From Physcomitrium patens (taxonomy: Eukaryota > Streptophyta > Bryopsida > Funariales > Funariaceae): DNA of 64,000 bases. Location: positions 3,595,362-3,659,361 of the forward strand of contig NC_037261.1 of assembly GCF_000002425.4 (NCBI RefSeq), in the 5' to 3' direction. The notes beneath the pieces are model-generated. The model did not search any database. It was not told the DNA's origin and was given only the letters and a program-made list of their open reading frames with translations. Positions 21,190 to 34,084 of the stretch are shown here, one piece after another. Made by a program: the position numbers and the translations under genes. Each line of letters opens with the position of its first letter. The stretch's first letter is position 1.

Positions 21190-23742
21190 GACATCAAATA
21201 CAAATATTGTAAGAAACAAGGTCACTATGAAAGAAAAAGTATTGGATCAATGAGAAGGATAGGAAGTTAGGCAAGTTAAAAAAGACTTTTTAAACAAAGC
21301 AACTTAATATAATAGACAAGAAAAATAAAAAAGAAGATGAATTTGTCTTTGTAGCTACATTATTTGTCATTATAAGTGACAAAGAATAGTACAATGATTC
21401 TGATGCTTCTCAATACATGATAGAAAATTAAAGTTGATTTTTAAGTTATGAGAATCTACCACAAGACCTTAAAGTCTATTTGAGTGATGATATTGGACTT
21501 GCTATCAAAAAGAAGGACAAGATCTCTTTCCAATTTTCAAACAATGTTTGAAAGGATATATATGACATCTTGTATGTTGAAGGATTAGCTAAGAATTTGC
21601 TTATTCTTAGCAATATAACAAATTAAGGTTATGAAGTTAATTACAAGGCTAATACATGTCTTATAAAATGCGACAACATAACCATTAAAGATATTAGGCA
21701 TGGTTATTTATATAAGCTACTAGGATATTTGAATGAAGATAGAAATACTTTTCTTGTTAGAAAGATAAAACAAACTTTAAACAAGACTAATCTTTGGCAT
21801 TAAAATATAATCAACTTGGCATTTTGGGCTTGAAGAAACTAAAAGCAAGTGAAATGGTCACTCATTTGTATATAAGCAAGAATATAAAGTTAAAAATTTT
21901 TAAGAGATTTATTTATAAAAAATAACATTATGATGCTTTTCTAATAAAAAGTGGTACTTATGCAACAAAACTTTTGAAATTGATACATTCTAATATAAAT
22001 ATTTCTATGAAAAAACCATCTCATTGAAGGACAAAATAATTTGTCACTTTTATTAATGATCTTTCAAAGTAGATTTTTGTGTATTTTATAAAAAAAATCT
22101 AAAATCCTAAATAATTTAAGGATTTTCAAGGCTCTAATTGAAAATCAAATAAGTTAAGAGATTTCAAAATTATGCAATTACAATAGTAGAGAATATACAT
22201 CTAAGTCCTTCAAATAGTTTTTTAAATCACATCATTAAAAGATAATTTTCGATGCCTTACATGTCTCAAAAAAATAGAATTAAAGAATGTAAGAATTGAA
22301 CTTTATTTGAAATTCCAAGGTGCATGTTACAAGTATAATGCACATGGATTAGTGAAGTGCTACAAGAAAAGACTTATTATAAAAGGTTATATATAAAAAG
22401 AATATATTTATTGTAATAAGACTTTTAGTGCTAATAACAAAAATAACCTCAATTTATATATTTCATGTATTAGTTACAGTTGAAGAATTAGAAGTTCATC
22501 AAATAAATATCAATAAAACATTCTTAAATAGAGATCTTGAAGAAGAGATATATATGGAGCAACTAAAAGGCTATATATTAGAGGATAAAGAATGATTGGT
22601 GTGTAAACTTTCTAAAACTCTCTATAGGCTTAAATAATCTCCTAGAGTATGGTATAAGAAGATAGATGATTATTTTGCCTCACAAAGTTTAAAAATAAGC
22701 CATGCCAATCCTAACATTTATATATTGTGGACAACTCATATATTCTTCAACATTATTATATTCAATAGGAATGATTTGATACTTCTATCGAATAATTAAG
22801 AACTTCTTTTGAAAAAAAAGAAAAACTTAGTTGAAAAGTTTGAAATGAAAGAATTAGAAGAAATCCACTATATTTTGAATATGCAAATTATGAAGAATCA
22901 AAAGATTTATAAAATCTACCTCAGTTAGCAAAAATATATTAAAAAATATCTTTAAAAAATTGGCATAAAAGATTGTAAACCTTTGGCTACACTTTTAGAT
23001 TTTAATAGTAAATTTTTAAGATATATGAATCCAAAGATTCTTGGAGAGGTTGAAGCAATAAAGAAAATTCCATATCAAAATATAATTGGTAGTTTAGTCT
23101 ATGTAATGATAAGCATTGGGACCAATATTTCCTATTCAATGGAATTTGTTAGCTAATACATGGTAAATCCTAGCCTACAACATTGAATAGTGGTGAAATG
23201 CATTTTGCAATACCTTTAAGGTACATTAGATCATGTACTACAATATGGTGAAATTTCTTCAAATTTATAAGTAATTGATTATTACGATGCAAATTATGTA
23301 GGAGATATTGAAACATGACTTTTGACCACTAATTATACATTCATATTGGTTGGTGGTGCAATTAGTTGGAATAGTAAGAAGTAACCAACGATTGTATTAT
23401 CTACTACCAAAGTAGAGTATATGGAAGCTACTCATGCTATAAAGGAGGAAATTTGGCTTCAAAGGTTTTTTTTTAAGACATTGGATTTTCACAAGATAGT
23501 CTTTTGATTATTTTTAGTAATAACCAATGTAAAATTTTTCTTTTAAGGAATCCTACATTCTATGCTCATATTAAGCATGTTGAAATTCAACATCACTATG
23601 TTTGTAAGAAGATTGAGAGTAGCAACATCAATATAATTTTTGACAAGACTTAAGACATGGTTGGGGATGTTTTGACCAAAGGTCTAACTCATGAAAAATA
23701 TTATAAATTTAAGAAAATTATGGATATCATTAAATTAAATTA
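21190..23742 (+). pseudogene. Gag-pol remains of the copia element
   Basis: Recognisable pieces in order: a degenerate zinc knuckle (YCKKQGHYERK, near 21200-21245); a protease site DSDASQYM in place of DSGAS (near 21400); a GAG-pre-integrase stretch LGILGLKKLKASEMV (near 21805-21855); an RT stretch with DLEEEIYMEQLKGY and LVCKLSKTLYRLK (22530-22640), then PRVWYKKIDDYFASQ; and RNase H with DANYVGDIET and LSTTKVEYMEA (23285-23480). Much of the integrase core is unreadable. Gag upstream of 21190 is too decayed to delimit. Confidence 0.88.
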
Positions 23743-23766
23743 GTCTAATATGTCATTATGTGGGAG

Positions 23767-24117
23767 TGTTAATAGAATGTGTAATTCCTATTAGACATAA
23801 TATAAAATGGGTAATTAACATTGCTTTGACCAATTGACAAGTTGTAGCCACCTTTTGTTGGTGGTAATACTATTTAGCTAATGTAGCCTACCAAGCTATC
23901 CTATAGCCTAATAAGACAAGTGTCTACATGTTAATTGGACATCATTGACTAAGCTAGTTGTTTGTGTGTTCACACTAGAAAGTCCATGTGATTAGACATT
24001 GGACTAGTAGTATAAGAATTCAAACCAAAAGCTCATTTTGGCAAGTAGTTTTAGTTCTCTTCTCCTTATATATTTATACTCCTATTCTAGCAATATACTT
24101 CTTCATATTTTATCACA
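23767..24117 (+). repeat. 3' LTR of the copia element
   Basis: 351 bp, TGTTAATAGAATG to TATCACA, preceded by a short purine tract (GTGGGAG) at 23760-23766. Confidence 0.92.
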
Positions 24118-24122
24118 AAAAT

Positions 24123-25117
24123 AATTAATTTAATTTTAATAATTAAAGAATAAAATATTTGAACTCGTATGAATTACTAGACTTGACTTAGTTTGGATAT
24201 ACTCTCAACCTCCTCCTTTTGGTGAACAACAACAAGCAATTCTTTTAGTTTCATTGCATATTATACTTCTTTCTTACATTCCTGTTCTTACAATATTGTT
24301 AGTTTGCTGAATTTTAACTGTGATTTCTTACATCTTTGTTCTTTCTTAGAATATTGTTGGTTTGTTAAGTTTTAAATATGAAAGAAACAACAACAATATT
24401 TCTCAAAGAGTTAAGTCCAAAATTGATAAACAAATTGACAAGAATTTGATTGTAGGTATGCTCCAAGGGCGTAAGAAATGCTGTGGTTGAGTTTTCTGTG
24501 CTTCCTCCATGTCGAACACTTGGTGGGTGTATCCAGTTGTACCCACAAGCTTCAACCGTCTTGGTTGTCGGTTTCAATTGTCAGAGAGGTGCTTCTCCAA
24601 CAACAACAACAGCTGGTCGGAGGAAAAACAAAATTAATTGGAAGTCTCTTCTGAAGGGTTGCTCTTGAATATTTTGAACGTCAAGCGGTCAACACTGAGT
24701 TTGAGATCCCCATATCAACAAGCTTCAGTGAATGTATCAGCGGTTACGTTGTCAAGTCTGCATGAATCTTGTCTAGTATCCCTGTAGATGTTATGGTAAA
24801 GCGTGGCTGGAACTTGTCATGTAGCTCAAACTGATAAAGCATGCTGATGATTCACTCCAAAAATCACCGGCTGCAGCATTACCAATTTGTAATTAACGTG
24901 AAGGGTAAGATTATTTCAAGCACTAGCAAATGTTTTGGGCAGTTCTTTGCCATTCAACAGAGGTAATATGGGGCGGCAGAGACTGAAGTTCTTATCTTAG
25001 ATGATGTTTCTTCTGTGGGGCTTCGTGCACTCTGCAGTTTCAGCAATCCCATGGAAATTTGCGCTTGTGGAATTGGCCTTGATGGTGGCGTCGTTGTGAG
25101 CGAAGCTGACCTGTTTA
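24123..25117. other. Left part of a genic-looking island, unidentified
   Basis: From about 24.37 kb base composition becomes more balanced than in the flanking repeats and short open stretches appear (for example 24483-24668, containing CRTLGGCIQLYPQ). I cannot assign a family. It may be leader or intron sequence, or another decayed part of the G6PDH locus that follows. Confidence 0.35.
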
Positions 25118-25366
25118 GTGCCTACACCCTCCAAACACCAGGAGAATGTTCATGTCCAAGATGGTCGAATGCAAGTTAGTAACTCACAAGAGTTGGATCA
25201 GAGTAGTGATGACGTAAAAGTGACTGAGTGGTTTGGCGAAAGCCCGAGCACAGTTCCGATTCAAATGGGAGCGAGGAGTCTGTCAGACTTGTTTCAGACT
25301 GTGGAATCTGAATCAAAGAAAAACGACCTGAGGTCGGGTGAGGTGAAGCATTTTCGGCTTGGCTAA
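25118..25366 (+). CDS. Uncharacterised short open frame, 82 codons
   Basis: Hydrophilic product with SQELDQSSDDVKVTEWFGE and a GARSLSDLF stretch and no recognised domain. Composition resembles coding DNA more than its surroundings. It lies about 300 bp upstream of the G6PDH relict on the same strand, so it could be a leftover exon of that locus or of a neighbour. There is no supporting splice pattern that I can complete. Confidence 0.2.
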   Translation: MPTPSKHQENVHVQDGRMQVSNSQELDQSSDDVKVTEWFGESPSTVPIQMGARSLSDLFQTVESESKKNDLRSGEVKHFRLG

Positions 25367-25668
25367 TTTAGGTGGGGACTCGTGAATTCTCCCACCGCGA
25401 TATTCAGAATGGTGTGGAATTTTGGAAGCTTGAGTGTGGGATTTGAGGATAGACTTTATAGGACTGTGGCTTGTTAGCTTTGTATCAGCTATTACCAGTG
25501 TTCGGACAGAATAAATTTGAGCTTGGTAGGAGTTGTGAAAGAAAAGCTGGTTGCAGTCCACTGCTTCTTTCCATGATCAAGTGACATCGACAGATTTGGA
25601 GGTTTAAACGCGGAAAGAACTGTAAACATCGTCTGAGAGCTGCAACTTGACTTTTTCACCTTTTTAGA

Positions 25669-26104
25669 ATGGTTTCTGTGGTCGTGCGGGGTGCATCTGG
25701 GGATCTAGCAAAGTAGAAGACCTTCCCAACCATTTTCAACCTCTACATGTATGGCTTCTTACCGAATGAAGTGCCTCGTTTTGGATGTGCGAGGTCGAAA
25801 ACGACTAATTAGGAGCCCCGTGAGATGCTCCGTGGGTACTTGAAATCAGATGGGACAGGTCCTACAGAGGATCCTGAAGTTGCGATCAAGTAGTTTGTTA
25901 CCAAGATCACGTATAAACGTGGAGCATGTGATGCTGATGAAAGTTTTTATGGAATTGAATGAGGAGATTTCTCGTCACGAAGAAAAGTGGAGCGATGATG
26001 TTAGTCCCACTCGCAGACCGTTTTACTAAGCATTGCTCCCTTCAGTCAATCCACTTGTGAGCAAGCCGAATAGTAACCACTGTATGAATCAAAGAGGATG
26101 GAGA
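25669..26104 (+). pseudogene. Glucose-6-phosphate dehydrogenase pseudogene (N-terminal part)
   Basis: One frame reads VVVRGASGDLAK, stop, KTFPTIFNLYMYGFLPNEV, FGCARSK and REMLRGYL. This matches the NADP-binding start of cytosolic plant G6PDH (GASGDLAKKKTFP signature). After three in-frame TAG codons and a frame change near 25950, the match resumes with EEISRHE, PTRRPFY, stop, ALLPSVNPLV and NHCMNQRGW, in family order. Everything after the GW motif, including the substrate-binding region, is missing. The sequence just before the match (CACCTTTTTAG) looks like a splice acceptor, so this is probably a decayed gene fragment and not a retrocopy. Confidence 0.82.
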
Positions 26105-26290
26105 GGATCTCAAAGCTAGATCCAGCACCAAGAGTATGGCATCCGCACTGGATTCAAATTCCAGCTGGTCAAGTCACATAGTTCTTGAAAAGCAAAAATG
26201 CTAAACCGCTAAAAACTAGGACTGTCACACAGATTCTCAGACCAAGCGAAAGTAACAACTGTTGCATCTCTCATTCTAGCACATTCAGAA

Positions 26291-26890
26291 TTTTTGAACT
26301 CTATATATTTATGTATATATACATAGATTGGATTTAGTTCCATAGTAGTATCTTTTAATTCTATAAATTAGGTCTTATATTATTGAGGTTAAATATTGGT
26401 TGGATTTATTAAAGAAGTAGAATTTAGATATTTTTTGAATTAGGATTTGAAATTTTTTAAAAATATGCTAAGATCATAATTTAATAAAATATAAAATTAC
26501 AAATATTAAAAAAATTATAATATTTTTAGAAATAGAAATAGTTCACAAGTTAGATTTTATTTGCATACAATTATAAGATTAAAGAATATAATAGGAGCTC
26601 ATATTACATACACATTAAAGTATAATAAGAGTTAAATTATTAAATAATTTATTAATTTGGTTGTTGATTCAAAAAACGTGGTGTTAATCATAAGACCATA
26701 CTATAAATAGATAGTAATTTGTACTACTAGATTATTTTGAAGTTAAATTTTATCTAACTCCTCTAATTTTTTTATTATGTTTGATTACTAATTAAATTTA
26801 ATAAGATAAATTTTTGGCTTAAAAACTTGTTCAAAATAAAAATATTTTCTTATAATATGAAATTTAAATTTAATTAAATCATATAAATTC

Positions 26891-26927
<37 letters not shown>

Positions 26928-28439
26928 AAACTTTATGCATATAGGATTTTAAATTTGTTACAGTAGTTCTGTTCTTTGTTTATTTGAACTAGATGTTTTT
27001 ATAAAAAATTAATAGTAAATATTACAATATATATATATATATATATATATTTATCTTAATCAAACTTGTAGAAACAACAATGGTTATCTATACTTCTATA
27101 AAATAAATATTATAAGAGCCATAAAATTTTAACAAAAATATTTAAATTAGGTAGACATTTTTTAAAATTGTATTTTGTCGAATAAATTATTTTATATTTA
27201 TATTTCATTTTTATTAATAATATTTACTAAAAATTAAATTCAGAAAATATTTTAAAAAGCACAATTTTATAATGATATCTTCACAAAATTACATGTAAGA
27301 AGTTAGAAATATAGAAACTTCTAATCATTATTATTAGTTGTTTTGTTTTGTTTTTTTTTTTTTTTTTTAAAGAAATCAGATGCTTGAATTGTTTCTTTTT
27401 GACCACAAAAAGGTTGAAGAATCATTAATTTTAGTTTCTAGAATAGTGCCTACAATGTCCACAGTAGCAAGTTTGTTTTCCGAGTCAACATTCAATATAC
27501 AACAATCTTAATCAGAATCCAAAAAAAAGTGATGGAATGCAAAGGCTAAAGAATAATAGTTATTTATTTTATTTTTTTTTTGTGAAATTTGTAAATAATA
27601 AAATTTCTGAATTTTTTTTAAAGACAAAAAATTCTTAATTATTAAAATTAAAAAAAAATTGTGCATGTATAAGCATAACATCAATTAGGTTATTAGATGG
27701 ATATTTAAGTAAAATATTTTAAAAATATTATAGCTATTATATAAGATTTTTTTTAAAAAAAGTTTATTTTGAAAAAAAATATTTGTAGCCAACAAAAATT
27801 TTATTATTATCAAATATCATTAGATATTATTAATATTCTTTTATAATATGCTATATTATTCGATATCATTAGATATGCTATATGTGATATAATTATTGGT
27901 TTTAAAAATGATATAAACTTTCTATTTTTATTTTTTTGATTGATATGTCTAATTTGATAAATAGAAAATTCTTAATAAGTTTTTTATACTCACATTTTTA
28001 TTTTTTGATTTTAAATAAAAAATTTCTACATTGGATTTTTTTTATTATTATCTTCTTTTTTACTTTTATATTTGAAATAAAACTTATTATTTAGCCATAT
28101 GGCATATTTAAAAGAATATGTGGATCTAATCTTTATCTAAAAAGCCACCTTATTGTTTTTTAAGACGGTATTATTTATAAAAAGAAAAATATATTTATTT
28201 ATATTTATTTCCTATTATTTTACTTCTTAAAGTAAAAAAAATATTCATTATATTAATATATATTATAAAAATAAGATTCATACAAAAATAAAATAAAAAA
28301 TAATTTTCGAATATCTTAAAGATTTTTACATGGTTCTTAAATCCACACATGATATCTATGATAGGTTGGTTATAAACCATAGTTAAAACCAAACTCCATG
28401 GCATAATATCAAGCACTTATAGCAATTGCAAGATTATTT
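26291..28439. other. AT-rich sequence, nothing firm
   Basis: Extremely AT-rich with (AT)n runs at 26898-26924 and 27029-27050. Apart from a possible hAT transposase relic near 27.45 kb I find no recognisable content. Confidence 0.55.
27437..27496 (+). pseudogene. Possible hAT transposase C-terminal relic
   Basis: A short frame reads RIVPTMSTVASLFSESTFN. This resembles the VP-STVASE-AFS motif of the hAT dimerisation domain, with a few residues inserted. Only about 20 residues match, so this may be chance. Confidence 0.25.
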
Positions 28440-29348
28440 TATTGATTAAAGAACAAGGTTATTAATTAAAATTAATAAGAGTTGTTTCAATGTTAATTTG
28501 ATTTAATTTGGATTAATATTAATTTTTCAAGAGCTTTACAAAGTCAAAATTATTTTAGGTGATTTGAAATTCTAATATATAAAAAAGATTTAATTTTTTT
28601 AAAATTTTGTAAGTATTAAAGTAGTTTGATAAATAAGAATATATAAAATTTTAAATGTGTTTTGTAAATTTGAGTTTAATTAAATGGTTAAATCAAAGTT
28701 TATTGAAATTCAATTGAATTAAGGTCTTAAAATTTGGATTTTAAAGGTTAGTGAATTTTTTTTAATCTTAATTAATATATTGGTAAAATTAAAATAATTA
28801 TTTAGGAGAAGATAGTAAACTTAATTTTTAATATTTTTGCCAATAAGTAGCTATTGCTACTGATAGATTGACATTAAGGTTGAAGAAAGAGGATGTCTAA
28901 TACTCAACAAAATTAAAAGTTTTTTTATCTAATAAACAGGTTTGATTTTTTTAAAATTTTTTGTGCTTGATATTTACTTGTAGTTTGAAATGTAGATAAA
29001 TTTTTAAGTAAGATAAAAAATTTGATCAATAGTTATTGAGGTTTTAAGATTTTTATAAAAATTAATTAATATAGATTAGGATTTGATCAATATTTTTTAT
29101 GATTTTCATAGAATTTACTTAAGTATTTTGTAGGATTTTTTTATATAGTATTTTTTTAACTTTTATTTTAAAAAAATTATGATTCATTTAGAATTTTTTA
29201 AAGATTTTATTAAAGTAATTTAAGTTTAATTAAAAATTTATTTATGATTTATTATAATTGTTAGATCCTATGTTTATTGCAAAATATAATATTATCTTCT
29301 ATTGCTAAGTATTTAATGCATCTTCAATCAAAACAACATATAATAAAT
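28440..29348 (-). repeat. Family R LTR, truncated copy (R29)
   Basis: Matches 58.2-59.53 kb in the same orientation, in several blocks, and ends next to the LTR of chromovirus copy 2. The left part is lost, so no target duplication can be tested. Non-coding. Confidence 0.75.
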
Positions 29349-29889
29349 TGTCCAAGACATAAATTTCAAAGAAAGAAAATCTCAATACATTCTTGTGTCA
29401 TTTAAAAAGACTAGATAATCATTCAAAGATGATATAACATATTAAACTATGATGACTATTGCAAAAGATTAAAAGACTAAAAAGTCTTGAAATAAGACTA
29501 AAGACTAGAAAGATGTTGACAATAGTAAACAAGGCTTTACTCTTGCTTCTATATATACTATCTAACTAGGAGTTATATGGTGATATTCTATAAGACCTCT
29601 AACACATGTTGACTTTACAAGATACATATTTTAATTTGCAAGACAAGTTTCATACATGTGCACCACATAGGTAACTTGTTTTACAAGCTACTAATACATG
29701 TGACATGTGGTTAATTTGTTGACTAAGTTTCTAACCTATTAATCAACTATAAACATGTATAAAGTCAAAATTGTGTCTATTAAGCTTTTAAGAAGCTTTT
29801 CTAGAAAGTATTATGAAATTAATTTATTTTTATCTATTTCTATCTAATCATATAGGTAATTATTGGAATAAATATATATGTCCATGATA
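29349..29889 (-). repeat. 3' LTR of chromovirus copy 2
   Basis: 541 bp, TGTCCAAGACAT to CCATGATA, aligned end to end with the LTR at 6169-6725. The TATA region is preserved near 29562. Confidence 0.88.
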
Positions 29890-29949
29890 TTATTTTTTCT
29901 TCTAGAGACAAATTCTATAAATGGCCTCCATCTTTGATGAATCTTATTA

Positions 29950-32900
29950 TTCTTTAGCTTGGTTTTCATGGATGTTATCAATAAAAATCCTCAATCATCT
30001 TTGCTACATTTGTAAGATTCTTTGTTGGCTTGTATATGCATTCATTAATATTATATCCATAATAATAAACAAGATATTTGGATCTATTTCAATCTCACCT
30101 TAAATCTAAGACTTCTTCTATCTTAAAATTCTTGATTAATATCTACTTCTATAGGAAGAAATGGCATTTGTCTTTTTTCTTAAGATATTTGCTGTCTTAT
30201 ATGACTGAAGAAGAGATATGTACAATACAAGATGAACCTTTATAGACTTTGATAGATGTAATTAATAAGTATTTGGATTGATTTGTTTACAAATAAGAAA
30301 TGGTTCAAGCCTACAGTAGTTTATTTTGTTATAAAGGCAATTAGTCTTGATATTATGTCAAAATAATCATATCTCATTGTTATTGTGGAATTGAGATTTC
30401 TCATTAAAATAGGCATATGCATTGGTCTTTTGTTGTTCTTGAACTTCTTTTAAATGTGCCCTCATTATTATATATAATTCAAATAAATAATTTTCTAAAT
30501 CTTTTGTTATATGATTATTAATTTTTGAAAAGTTAAAAACATCAAGACATAGATGATATTCATAAGTAATAAAGAAAGATGGTTGTTGCTTAGAAGAATG
30601 TATTATATTATTATAAGCAAACTCTGCCGATAGAAAAAATGTTGTTCAATCATATTATTAGTAGTTCATGATATATCTTAAATATTGGTCCAAAATTTAA
30701 TTTATATACTTTTTTTGTCAATTAGTTTGAGACCTCAATCCACAAAAACCTTTATATACTTCAATCTAATTGTTTGATTGATCTCAAGATTTGCATATAC
30801 ATTTACAACTAGCATACTAACATATCATCTAAATTTTACTTATATATACACTACAAATTTTAAGAAACCTTCATATTTATAAATATATTTTTATTTTTCA
30901 AATCCTAATCCTATCAAGAAAATTATTAATTTTGAAAATCTCTCAAAATTTCATTATTGATTCAAACAACATAAAACCAATGTTTAAATTTTTTTCTCAA
31001 GTTTGCTCTCAAATTCCACTCTTCAATCTACCAAAAAGCCCTAAAGTCACTATAGGTGCATGGTTTTGTGCTTTGAGATTTGATTTTGTTTTATATTAAC
31101 AACCAGTCTTTTTGGGGTATCAATTCTTGCCTCCTTGAGGTAAATTTTGATAAAATCTACTTTTAATTCCTTCTTTTAGATGCCTATATCCTTTAATTTT
31201 CTAATCTATATATTTTTCCTTGTTTTTGGTCCTACAAAGTAAGTAGAAGCCTATTTTGTAATAAGACAGTATTAACACTTTTTAGTTTTATTATCTTTTA
31301 ACTATTATCTATATTTCTAAGATAATTTTTTATAATATTTTAAAATAAGATCTTGTATAATATAATATTTTCTTCTTTCTTTCATTCATTAGCCATGTTA
31401 TATCATAATAATGTAATTATGCTTTATCTTTTGGAATATATAATCATCTTTGAAAATAGAGTAGATTATTCTTAAACTTAAATTTAGAAGTGTTATGAGA
31501 CTTAAAAGAATTTTTCTTAATATTTTGAATAAGAAGATTACATGATATACTCAATTGAACTTATTTAAGAAAGATTGAGTCAATACTTAATGTTGATTTT
31601 ATTTCTCAAAGATGAAAATGATCTAGCTTAAAGAAAATTATTTTTTGTTCATTAAAAGCTAAATTTCTTACTTTTGATGCAAAATAAGAACATCTAAAAA
31701 GAGTGTCTGACAAACCTTATTATTTTTTGATTCAATAAGTGATCTAAAAATCAAATCTTGATAAGAACATGCTCCAACGGTCTTAGCAATAATTTAAAAC
31801 ATGTACCAATATGAAGTACTTGAGGTTCTTGTGATTTGTATATATAATGACTAAATTAAAAGTACTTTCTAAATAATGATACCGTTCTTAAAATAAATCT
31901 ATAATTACAAGAAGTTTTTTTATTATGGATCTTATAATTAATCTTAATTGCTAAAGATTTCTTGGAATAAAAAGATATTAGATCGAACTTATCATCTACT
32001 CTTATTTGTGACAAAAAAACACTCATAGCAAAGTTCGATGCATTTTTTTTCATGAAGAATGCCTTCAAAAAGTTGATGAAAAAGTAAATGTTATTTTTAA
32101 GGCTTTAAAAGATACACTAGCTTCTTTGCTCTTTTGAATTTTGTCTTTACATATGAAGTGTATAAAAAAAGTTACAAATTGAAAAAAGTTTTTAATAAAG
32201 ATTAAATAATATTTGATAAATTCTAAAAAAATATTACAAATATCTATCTATTTTTGAGATTTTTCAATCATAATATTCTGGACTTTTTTAAGATCCATCA
32301 TAAGACCATCAATTGAGATGATATATCCTAAAAAGTCAACTTAAATAATATAATATATATACTTTTCTATCTTGATGTATAACCTTATATCTCTTAGTTT
32401 TTATAGTATACAATGAATATAAAGTTTATATTCTTTTATATTCTTAGAATAAATTAAGATATTATTTAAATAATAATAAAAAAATCATTCAAAAATTCAT
32501 AAAAGACATCATTCATTTAATGTTGAAAAGTAGCTAGTGCATTTGTGAGTCCAAAAGACATGATATTATATTCAAAATATCTATACCTAATTTGAAAAGT
32601 AATCTTACATTCATTTTTTTCTTTGATATGGACTAGGTTGTATGCTCTTTGTAGATCTATTTTTATATAGAACTTTATTTAATACAATTGATCAAAAATT
32701 CTTTAAATTAAAGGTAGAAGATATTTATTCTTGATGATAATCTTGTTGAGTCTTTAATAGTCTACACACATCTGCAAAGATCTATCTTTTTTCTTCACAA
32801 ATAAGATAGGAGCTCCAACTAGAGAGTTAAAATGGCATATGAAGTTTTTAGCCAAATTTTCATCAATATATTCTTTAAGTGCAATCAACTAGTTTTGTAA

Positions 32901-33282
32901 TATGTTAAAGATTGGTCCAAATGGTGGTTGAGCTCTTTCTTAAAGATCAATAGAATAATCATATGAATAATGCTTTAAAAGAATATGTACATTTTTTTTA
33001 AAAATATCTTATTAATCTTAATATTGACTTAGAATGCCATTTCAAATCTTTTTTTTAATAATAATGGATGTCATCTATATGGCTAAAGTTGGCTCTTCTT
33101 TTGTAGCATGTATGAAAGTTCTTGCACCTATCAATAATAGTTTGGATGTATTGGCCTTATGGATTTTTACTAATCTAGCAAAATCTTAGACTAAATTATA
33201 AGAAAAATAAATGTTACATGAAATCTAGTCTATTTGAGGATTATATTTTTTTAACCATGATAATCATAAAATAATTGGGTTA
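29950..33282 (-). pseudogene. Pol remains of chromovirus copy 2
   Basis: Aligns with copy 1 from chromodomain to protease. The clearest protein trace is RNase H at 32068-31856 (ASNFAMSVFLSQ, INYKIHNK). The family R insertion near 30.73 kb is accompanied by loss of about 450 bp of integrase, judged from where the copy 1 alignment stops and resumes. Confidence 0.8.
30735..31410 (+). repeat. Family R LTR, 3' part (R30)
   Basis: Matches R53 (61.69-62.06 kb) directly and R57 in inverted orientation. The 3' end aligns with the family terminus (TCATGACA decayed to TCATAATA, ending at 31410); the 5' half is missing. It sits inside the integrase of copy 2. Confidence 0.75.
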
Positions 33283-33287
33283 AAAGA

Positions 33288-33807
33288 TGTAATGGAGTAT
33301 GGATAAAATAATTATATTATTGACCTGTAGAAATAGGTAATTGGAGCCGTTTTTAAAAAGTTTCTAAAAGTTTTTAGAATTAGAGCTAATTTGGTGGTTT
33401 ATATGGGATCCTTTATAAAAACATCCTAAAAGAACTAAGGGTGGTTATTTAGGTAGAGTCCACCTCTAAAATCTTCTAAAAGGGTAGTTATTTTGATAGG
33501 GCCCATCATTAGGGACATTCTAAAAAATTCTAAGATAGTTCGATTAAGTATAAATAGAAATAAACAAGGCTATTTGGAACATTTGATCAAGTATGGATTT
33601 GGTTTGTTTCTCTCAGTAAAGTTTGATTTGTATTTTTTGTTCTATTCTATTCTATTTCTTTTTGCTTTATTTTGTCTTTTATATTTTATTGTGTTTAATT
33701 TTTTTCAATTTTTTTTTTTATTTGTTTTATCCTACTTTGTGATAGAATTTATGTTGCTATAGATTAGAAGGATTTTTAAATCTTTAAGAGAATTCAATTC
33801 TATTTTA
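33288..33807 (+). repeat. 5' LTR of element C
   Basis: 520 bp beginning TGTAATGGAG. Aligns over its length with 38629-39144. Confidence 0.9.
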
Positions 33808-33808
33808 A

Positions 33809-33820
33809 TGATATTAGAGT
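33809..33820 (+). other. Primer-binding site of element C
   Basis: TGATATTAGAGT, one base after the LTR. It is TGGTATCAGAGC (initiator methionine tRNA type) with transitions at three positions. Confidence 0.78.
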
Positions 33821-34084
33821 AATCTTTAGTCTATTCTTTAGTACTGTGTTAATAGCTACTATATAGTTAGAGGTTACTTGTTGTCAACACATCAATTATT
33901 ATTTTGGGGCTACCACAAGCTTCTTTTAAGAAGTCAATTAAAAGGATAGAAGGTATTATGGTAGCAAAGTTTGGTAAGGAAATTGAACCATGGAAGATAT
34001 GGCAAAGCCATCCCAGATGGAGGCTCAAGTTTAACACCTCCTCGACCAAATAACTATTTTATAAGAATAAATAGAAGCTTTTAG

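Larger units (their letters stand above)
19415..24117 (+). mobile_element. Ty1/copia retrotransposon, complete but decayed
   Basis: 4703 bp with two 351-bp LTRs and a perfect 5-bp target duplication, AAAAT, at 19410-19414 and 24118-24122. A tRNA-type primer site follows the 5' LTR. Coding order is gag zinc knuckle, protease, GAG-pre-integrase, RT, RNase H, which is copia order. Stops are frequent and transitions dominate the LTR differences, so it is old and inactive. Confidence 0.93.

Noticed and set aside
33493-33762. Hydrophobic 89-codon frame resembling a membrane protein
   Set aside because: It lies wholly within the T-rich 5' LTR of element C; the hydrophobicity comes from poly-T codons.
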